Shown: positions 5,699 through 9,953 of the stretch, in pieces
Numbering within the stretch: position 1 is the first letter of the stretch
Layout: each line of letters begins with the position of its first letter
Source of the DNA: an uncultured Eubacteriales bacterium
GTDB taxonomy: Bacteria; Bacillota; Clostridia; Christensenellales; Aristaeellaceae
Direction: 5' to 3'
Assembly (NCBI GenBank): GCA_900542395.1
Contig: UQNM01000079.1
Location: forward strand, 1-9,953
Length of the DNA stretch: 9,953 bases
Made by a program: the position numbers and the translations under genes
The notes under the pieces: generated by a model
What the model was told of the DNA's origin: nothing
The model's database searches: none
Seen by the model: only the letters and a program-made list of their open reading frames with translations

Positions 5699-6556
5699 AT
5701 GAAAAAATGGATCGGTCTGCTCGCCCTGCTGGCGCTCGCGCTCGTCTGCACGACGGCGCTGGGCGAAACCAATACGCAGGTCAAGCACTATCTGATGCTC
5801 GGCGAGGACGGTTACGCAGAGCATGTCACGGACGACGCGCGAACGGATACCATCGTCCTCGTATCGCTGGACACGAAATACAACCGCGTCATCCTCACCT
5901 CGATCCTGCGCGACAGCAAGATCAACAACCCGCGCGGCAACGAGACGAAGATCAACCTGCTCTATAAAAACCACGGGTTCAGCGGCATCATCTCCTGCCT
6001 GGAGCGCGAATTGGATATTCAAATCGAGGGCGCGATTCTGGTCAACTTTGAAAACGTGAAGCCGGTGATCGACGCGCTGGGCGGCGTGGATATCGAAATC
6101 GACCAAAACGAGTATCTGGCCATCCGCAGCATCCTGCTGGGCAAAGATCCGAACATGCCGGACGGCCCCGGTCTGGTGCACATGACCGGCCGCATCGCGC
6201 TGGCCTACATGCGCACGCGCTCGACCGGCTCCGGCGGCGACTTCGCCCGAACCGAGCGGCAGCGCAAGGTCGTCAGCCAGCTTTTTGACAAATGCCGCGA
6301 TCTGTCGCTGATGGAGCTGGTCGGGCTGTACAACAGCGTCTCCTCGGGCATGAAGATGAGCCTCTCGGCGATGGATATCCTCAGCGTCCTCTCGCAGGGC
6401 TACACGCTGATGACCTCCGGCGCGGATTTTGTGGAATACCGTATTCCGCAGGATGGGACGTATTCCTACGGTCAGGTCGGCTCTTCCTCCGTGCTGGACG
6501 TTCGCTGGAAGACCAACCGCACCCGCTTTCACGCGCTGCTGGATAACGAGCCGTAA
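5699..6556 (+). CDS. secreted LytR-CpsA-Psr (LCP) family protein
   Basis: A 285-residue exported protein. LCP enzymes transfer lipid-linked glycopolymers (teichoic acids, capsule) to peptidoglycan outside the membrane. Residues 1-22 are a signal sequence: MKKW, a leucine-rich core, then a possible cleavage site after ALG. The LCP domain follows: YLMLGEDG (31-38), RTDTIVLVSLD (48-58), LTSILRDSKI (66-75), TKINLLY (83-89), GGVDIEID (128-135) and the arginine-rich signature LAYMRTRSTGSGGDFARTER (168-187) followed by Q188. Arg48, Asp50, Arg71, Asp72, Arg172, Arg174, Arg184 and Arg187 match the conserved charged set that binds the pyrophosphate lipid. I chose the ATG at 5699 because GGAGG lies 6 nt upstream and the signal peptide begins there; the same frame is open from 5624 without that support. 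It is short for the family, without a long cytoplasmic head. capA follows after 18 bp in the same operon. Confidence 0.9.
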   Translation: MKKWIGLLALLALALVCTTALGETNTQVKHYLMLGEDGYAEHVTDDARTDTIVLVSLDTKYNRVILTSILRDSKINNPRGNETKINLLYKNHGFSGIISCLERELDIQIEGAILVNFENVKPVIDALGGVDIEIDQNEYLAIRSILLGKDPNMPDGPGLVHMTGRIALAYMRTRSTGSGGDFARTERQRKVVSQLFDKCRDLSLMELVGLYNSVSSGMKMSLSAMDILSVLSQGYTLMTSGADFVEYRIPQDGTYSYGQVGSSSVLDVRWKTNRTRFHALLDNEP

Positions 6557-6574
6557 CACACAAGGAGCGAAACC

Positions 6575-7738
6575 ATGCTGAAATACTTCACCGCCGCGCT
6601 TGCGGCGCTCTTCTTCCTCTTTCCCCTGTCGGCGATCGGCGAATCGCTCGATCTTTCCCAGCTCGGCGCCATCGAGGAGGCCGAGCATTGGGATGAGCGC
6701 GCGTGGTATCAGCGCGAGGACGGCAGCGACTGGCGCGTGCAGGACGACGGTTCCGTGATCGTCACGCTCTCGGCGACGGGCGATGTGACCATCGGCGGAG
6801 ACACGCGCAAGCGCGGCCAAAGCATCTTTGACAAGCAGCTCGCGCAGGAGCCGCTGGGGCTGGATTTCCCGCTCTCCAACGTCAAAAGCATCTTCGAGGC
6901 CGACGACCTCACGCTCGTCAATTTCGAGGGCACGCTGACCAACACCAAGAGCGCCACGAAGAACACCTATTCCTTCGCCGCGCCGCCGGAGTATGTGCAG
7001 GTGCTGACCTCCGCAAGCGTGGAGGCCGTCAGTCTGGAAAACAACCACGTGATGGATCACGGCAAGGCGGGCTATCAGGATACCTGCGACACGCTTTCCG
7101 CCGCCGGCGTCGCCTACAGCGGCCACCTCGGCGCGTCCACGTTCACAACGGAAACGGGCGTGAAGATCGGCATGCTGGCCTATCAGACCTTCAACGGCAA
7201 CTATAAAAACATCTACGCCGCCATCGAGGGCGACATCAAGGCGCTGCGCGACGCGGGCTGCGCGCTGGTCGTCGTCTCCTACCACTGGGGCGAAGAAAAG
7301 GATTACGTGCCCAACGAGCGTCAGGTGCCGCTGGGGCGCGCGACCATCGACGCGGGCGCGGATCTGGTCATCGGCCACCACAGCCACCGCATGAACCCGA
7401 TTGAGGTATACAAGGGCAAATACATCTGCTATTCGCTGGGCAATTTCTCGTTTGCGGGCAACAGCAGGCCGGACGACATGGATACCTACATCTTCCAGCA
7501 GCGTTTCCGCGTCTATCCGGATGGCACGGCGGAAAACGCGGACATGCGCATCATCCCCTGCTCGATCTCCTCGCAGGAAAACGTCAACGATTTCAAGCCC
7601 ACGCCGAAGGACGCGGACGGCGCGGCGACGCTGCTGGCGCGGCTCGACAAGCTGAACGCTCAGTTTGAAAAGGCGTTTGCCAAGACGGGCGTGACCGCCG
7701 TTTCGCCATATCCGACGGCTTGGACCTACGCCTACTAA
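6575..7738 (+). CDS. CapA-family (PGA_cap, metallophosphatase-fold) secreted protein
   Basis: A 387-residue exported protein related to CapA/PgsA of poly-gamma-glutamate synthesis. Residues 1-22 form a signal peptide (MLKYFTAALAALFFLFPLSA then IGE). The CapA domain runs from about 62 to 300 with its full motif series: ATGDVTIGGD (67-76), LVNFEG (114-119), SLENNHVMDHGKAGY (153-167), VSYHWGEE (234-241), ADLVIGHHSHRMNPIE (262-277) and YSLGNFSF (286-293). Asp70, Asn157/His158, His237, His268/269 and His271 are the expected metal ligands of this calcineurin-like fold. The ATG has AGGAG upstream with good spacing. There are no pgsB/pgsC (capB/capC) genes here, so a poly-gamma-glutamate role is not supported. 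Pairing with an LCP protein suggests cell-wall glycopolymer or peptidoglycan-linked work, which is inference. Family call is firm; substrate unknown. Confidence 0.9.
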   Translation: MLKYFTAALAALFFLFPLSAIGESLDLSQLGAIEEAEHWDERAWYQREDGSDWRVQDDGSVIVTLSATGDVTIGGDTRKRGQSIFDKQLAQEPLGLDFPLSNVKSIFEADDLTLVNFEGTLTNTKSATKNTYSFAAPPEYVQVLTSASVEAVSLENNHVMDHGKAGYQDTCDTLSAAGVAYSGHLGASTFTTETGVKIGMLAYQTFNGNYKNIYAAIEGDIKALRDAGCALVVVSYHWGEEKDYVPNERQVPLGRATIDAGADLVIGHHSHRMNPIEVYKGKYICYSLGNFSFAGNSRPDDMDTYIFQQRFRVYPDGTAENADMRIIPCSISSQENVNDFKPTPKDADGAATLLARLDKLNAQFEKAFAKTGVTAVSPYPTAWTYAY

Positions 7739-7752
7739 ACGACATACAGAAA

Positions 7753-7805
7753 CAGGCGCATGATTGCGCTCCCTGACGGGGAGACGGATCATGCGCCTGC
7801 TTTTT
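7753..7805 (+). terminator. strong intrinsic terminator of the LCP-CapA operon, shared with the convergent gene
   Basis: CAGGCGCATGAT (7753-7764) and ATCATGCGCCTG (7788-7799) form a perfect 12-bp stem. It encloses a second small hairpin (CTCCC-TGAC-GGGGAG), and C then TTTTT (7801-7805) follow. It begins 14 nt after the CapA stop. The right arm is also the coding end and stop codon of the minus-strand XRE gene; on that strand TTTCTG follows the stem, so termination is probably bidirectional. Confidence 0.9.
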
Positions 7806-8568
7806 GTTCAATTCCTGTATCGCTCAAACTATACAGCTTGAACGTCAGCTCGTTTCCGTTGTCGTCCTTTCCCTCGATGGCCACGCCGTAGCCGATGCCG
7901 CCGTCCGCCGGGCGGTCGGTGGCATAGCTGGTCATGCCGCCCGCCTCCAGCCGCGTCGAATACCAATACCACTCGATCTCGTTCGCCGTCATCTCGGTGG
8001 TCTGCATCGGCAGTTTTTCGTTGTTAAAATACACCTCGGTGACCTTTTCCATCGTGAAGGACACGCCGTTCGTCTCCTGCGCGACAAGGAGGATGCTCCA
8101 CACATACGGCTTCTCCTCGTTCTCGCTCTCCGTGAGCATCAGCGGCCTTTCCGCCGTGGTCAGCTCGATGTTCGCCTGTCCCTCGACGGGCTGCGCGTCC
8201 GGCTGCTGGAACCAATCCCACGAATATTTTTCGCTCTGCGGAATCGGCGTTTCCTGCGCGGCCTCGGGGTTCGCGCCCGCGTGGCGGCTCTTATAGATCG
8301 GGTACACCGCCATCACCAGAATCGTGACGAACGCGGCCAGCGCAACGGCGGCCAGAATACGCCGGTGCAGCGGTGTGGGCTGCGGGGCGTCCGCGGGGAT
8401 TTCCAGCAGGCGGCAAAGCGCCTCGCGCTGCTCCTGCGTCGGCTCGACGCGCCCATTCTCCCAATGGGAGACCGTCTGGCGCGAAACGCCCATGGCCTGC
8501 GCCACCTGCTCCTGCGTCAGCTTTTTTTCCTTCCTCGCGTCGGTGATCCGCTTTGCAAACGTCGTCAT
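7789..8568 (-). CDS. membrane-anchored XRE-family helix-turn-helix regulator
   Basis: A 259-residue protein with three parts. Residues 5-58 are an XRE/HTH_3 domain (ITDARKEKKLTQEQVAQAMG then VSRQTVSHWENGRVEPT, the classic Cro/CI-type recognition pattern). Residues 70-91 are a single transmembrane helix (ILAAVALAAFVTILVMAVYP). Residues 95-259 form a hydrophilic domain, presumably outside the membrane, with beta-strand-like segments and several Trp/Tyr residues (YSWDWF, EIEWYWY). The architecture suggests a one-component transmembrane regulator sensing an envelope or external signal, though the outer domain matches no family I recognise. I chose the ATG at 8568 because GAGGAG lies just upstream and the HTH starts there; the frame is open to 8640, but that reads through the promoter. 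The gene is transcribed alone, convergent with capA, and its last codons lie in the shared terminator stem. Confidence 0.85.
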   Translation of the reverse strand: MTTFAKRITDARKEKKLTQEQVAQAMGVSRQTVSHWENGRVEPTQEQREALCRLLEIPADAPQPTPLHRRILAAVALAAFVTILVMAVYPIYKSRHAGANPEAAQETPIPQSEKYSWDWFQQPDAQPVEGQANIELTTAERPLMLTESENEEKPYVWSILLVAQETNGVSFTMEKVTEVYFNNEKLPMQTTEMTANEIEWYWYSTRLEAGGMTSYATDRPADGGIGYGVAIEGKDDNGNELTFKLYSLSDTGIEQKAGA

Positions 8569-8611
8569 ATCGAGCGCTCTCCTCTGCATTTGTTTTGATT
8601 TTGATGGCGCT

Positions 8612-8640
8612 ATTATACCAATTTTACAAACGCGGCGCAA
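8612..8640 (-). promoter_or_regulatory. sigma-A-type promoter of the XRE gene
   Basis: On the minus strand TTGCGC (8640-8635) and a perfect TATAAT (8617-8612) are 17 bp apart, about 45 bp before the chosen ATG. The promoter lies inside the open frame upstream of that ATG, which supports the shorter protein. Confidence 0.8.
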
Positions 8641-8710
8641 GCGCGAACGCCCATCTCCGCCAAAATCTGCAAGGCTCTGCTCATGCGGGCGATTTTTCCC
8701 TGTCCGTTAA

Positions 8711-8739
8711 GAAAATCCGCACCCCCGAAGGGATGCGGA
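8711..8739 (-). terminator. intrinsic terminator of the glutamate synthase-like gene
   Basis: On the minus strand TCCGCATCCC (8739-8730), a TTCG tetraloop and GGGGTGCGGA (8725-8716) form a 10-bp stem with one G-U wobble. TTTTC follows (8715-8711). It begins about 19 nt after the stop codon at 8759. Confidence 0.8.
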
Positions 8740-8758
8740 CAAAACGGATTCGGATGGA

Positions 8759-9953
8759 TCAGCGCCGGACGGCCTCGGCCTCGACGGTTTCTTTGCGCGC
8801 CGCGGCCGTTTGGGGCTTCGCCTGCGCGCCGCCCACGTTCGCCATCTCCATGATGTATTCGTCGATGGCCTTTGCGGCGTGTTTGCCCGCGCCCATGGCG
8901 AGGATGACCGTCGCCGCGCCGGTGACGGCGTCGCCGCCGGCATACACGCCCTCGCGGCTGGTCAGGCCGTCTTCGCCGTTGGTGACGATGCAGCCGTGCC
9001 GGTTGGTTTCAAGCCCCGGCGTGGTATGGCGGATGAGCGGGTTCGGGCTGGTGCCGATGGACATGATCATCGTGTCCACATCGAGCACAAACTCGCTGCC
9101 CTCCTTGACGATCGGGCGGCGGCGGCCGGAAGCATCCGGTTCGCCCAGCTCCATCTCCACGCAGCGCATGCCGCAGACCTCGCCGTTCTCGTTGCCCAGC
9201 ACCTCGACCGGGTTGGTGAGGGTCTTGAAGATGATGCCCTCCTCCTCGGCGTGCTCGACCTCTTCCCTGCGCGCCGGGAGCTCCTCCATGCCGCGGCGAT
9301 AGACGATGTACACCTCTTTCGCGCCCAGACGCTTGGCCGAGCGCGCCGCGTCCATCGCGACGTTGCCGCCGCCGACGACGGCGACCTTGCCGCTGTGCCG
9401 GATCGGGGTCTTGCTGTCCGTGCGATAGGCCTTCATCAGGTTGATGCGGGTCAGATACTCGTTGGCGGAATACACGCCCTTCAGGCTCTCGCCCGGAATC
9501 CCCATGAAGCGCGGCAGACCCGCGCCGGAGGCGACATAGACGGCTTCGTAGCCCATTTCAAACAGCTCGTCGATGGTGAGCACCTTGCCGATGACCATGT
9601 TCGTTTCGATATCCACGCCCATGGCCTTGAGGCCGTCGATTTCCTTCTGCACGATGGCCTTCGGCAGGCGGAATTCCGGAATGCCGTACACCAGCACGCC
9701 GCCCGCCAGATGCAGCGCCTCGTAAATCGTGACCTGATAGCCCAGCTTCGCCAGATCGCCCGCCGCCGTCAGGCCGGACGGACCCGCGCCGATGATGGCG
9801 ACCTTGTGGCCGTTCGGGGCAGGCGCTTGGGGATGATCCGCCACGTGCTCGCGGTGCCAATCCGCGACAAAGCGCTCCAGTCGGCCGATGGCGACCGATT
9901 CGCCCTTGATGCCGCGCACGCACTTGCCCTCGCACTGGTTCTCCTGCGGGCAG
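8759..9953 (-). CDS. gltA: GltA/NfnB-type NADPH-dependent glutamate synthase small-subunit-like flavoprotein (N-terminus outside window)
   Basis: A cytosolic flavoprotein passing electrons between NADPH, FAD and iron-sulfur clusters. The frame runs off the right edge, so the start is missing; the visible N-terminal end reads CPQENQCEGKCVRGIKGE, a cysteine-rich segment binding a [4Fe-4S] cluster. Then come an FAD-binding motif (AIIGAGPSGLTAAGDLAKLG), the GGVLVYGIPEFRLPK stretch, an NADPH-binding motif (VAVVGGGNVAMDAARSAKRL, then VYRR) and the C-terminal FAD segment YAGGDAVTGAATVILAMGAG. About 25 extra residues rich in Ala, Glu and Lys trail after IDEYI. In Clostridia the same family includes stand-alone GltA and the NfnB/SudA subunit of electron-bifurcating transhydrogenases. 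The distinguishing partner gene (NfnA-like) would be upstream, to the right of the window, so the choice is open. An in-frame GTG at 9919 is not the real start, because it falls after the cysteine motif. Confidence 0.9.
   Translation of the reverse strand, partial: CPQENQCEGKCVRGIKGESVAIGRLERFVADWHREHVADHPQAPAPNGHKVAIIGAGPSGLTAAGDLAKLGYQVTIYEALHLAGGVLVYGIPEFRLPKAIVQKEIDGLKAMGVDIETNMVIGKVLTIDELFEMGYEAVYVASGAGLPRFMGIPGESLKGVYSANEYLTRINLMKAYRTDSKTPIRHSGKVAVVGGGNVAMDAARSAKRLGAKEVYIVYRRGMEELPARREEVEHAEEEGIIFKTLTNPVEVLGNENGEVCGMRCVEMELGEPDASGRRRPIVKEGSEFVLDVDTMIMSIGTSPNPLIRHTTPGLETNRHGCIVTNGEDGLTSREGVYAGGDAVTGAATVILAMGAGKHAAKAIDEYIMEMANVGGAQAKPQTAAARKETVEAEAVRR

Noticed and set aside
5543..7792. 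749-codon minus-strand open frame opposite the LCP and CapA genes
   Set aside because: It is antisense to two genes with complete family motif series, and its composition (Arg, His, Val, Asp, Ala) is typical of a mirror frame. It has no Shine-Dalgarno or homology-like motif.
1..9953. CRISPR array, tRNA, rRNA, toxin-antitoxin, prophage or defence system
   Set aside because: I found no regularly spaced repeats, no tRNA or rRNA signatures, and no protein with motifs of those systems. All sizeable supported genes fit metabolic, envelope or regulatory families.

Overview
The window is GC-rich, densely packed bacterial DNA. Nearly every gene has a good Shine-Dalgarno sequence (GGAGG-like), sigma-A-type promoters are easy to see, and transketolase is split into separate N- and C-terminal subunits. 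Together with the LCP/CapA cell-surface proteins and a GltA/NfnB-type flavoprotein, this points to a high-GC member of the Firmicutes, class Clostridia (a gut-type Eubacteriales lineage is plausible). That placement is inference; no rRNA or other marker is present. High GC produces very long spurious antisense ORFs, which I discarded.

Layout, left to right. Positions 1-96 hold no gene but carry a short motif resembling the end of an IS3-type element. Positions 97-1983 (minus) are a two-gene unit: mannose-6-phosphate isomerase (manA, GTG start at 1983), then 6 bp downstream a DMT/EamA-family permease. Positions 1984-2249 hold two hairpin elements that look like dispersed repeats. Positions 2250-4171 (minus) are a complete transcription unit: a near-consensus promoter, the split transketolase genes (N subunit then C subunit, 2 bp apart) and an intrinsic terminator.

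Positions 4172-4569 have no established gene, but contain an orphan plus-strand terminator-like hairpin, a protein-like 46-codon plus-strand ORF ending in a hydrophobic segment, and two more hairpins. Positions 4570-5412 (minus) encode a 280-aa protein with two tandem Myb/SANT-like repeats. From a divergent promoter at 5582-5610 runs a plus-strand pair, a secreted LytR-CpsA-Psr (LCP) domain protein and a secreted CapA-type metallophosphatase-fold protein (5699-7738), closed by a strong hairpin at 7753-7805. That hairpin is shared with the convergent minus-strand gene 7789-8568, an XRE helix-turn-helix protein with one membrane span and an extracytoplasmic domain. The last gene (8759 to the right edge, minus) is a truncated GltA/NfnB-like NADPH-dependent glutamate synthase subunit with its own terminator.

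Functionally, the left half is sugar-phosphate metabolism (mannose-6-P/fructose-6-P interconversion, pentose phosphate carbon shuffling) and the centre right is cell-envelope work (LCP plus CapA). The regulators and the glutamate synthase-like gene are independent units. I see no CRISPR array, tRNA, rRNA, intact transposase, defence operon or prophage. The least explained parts are the 4172-4569 intergenic block with its small ORF and the two-repeat DNA-binding-like protein beside it.
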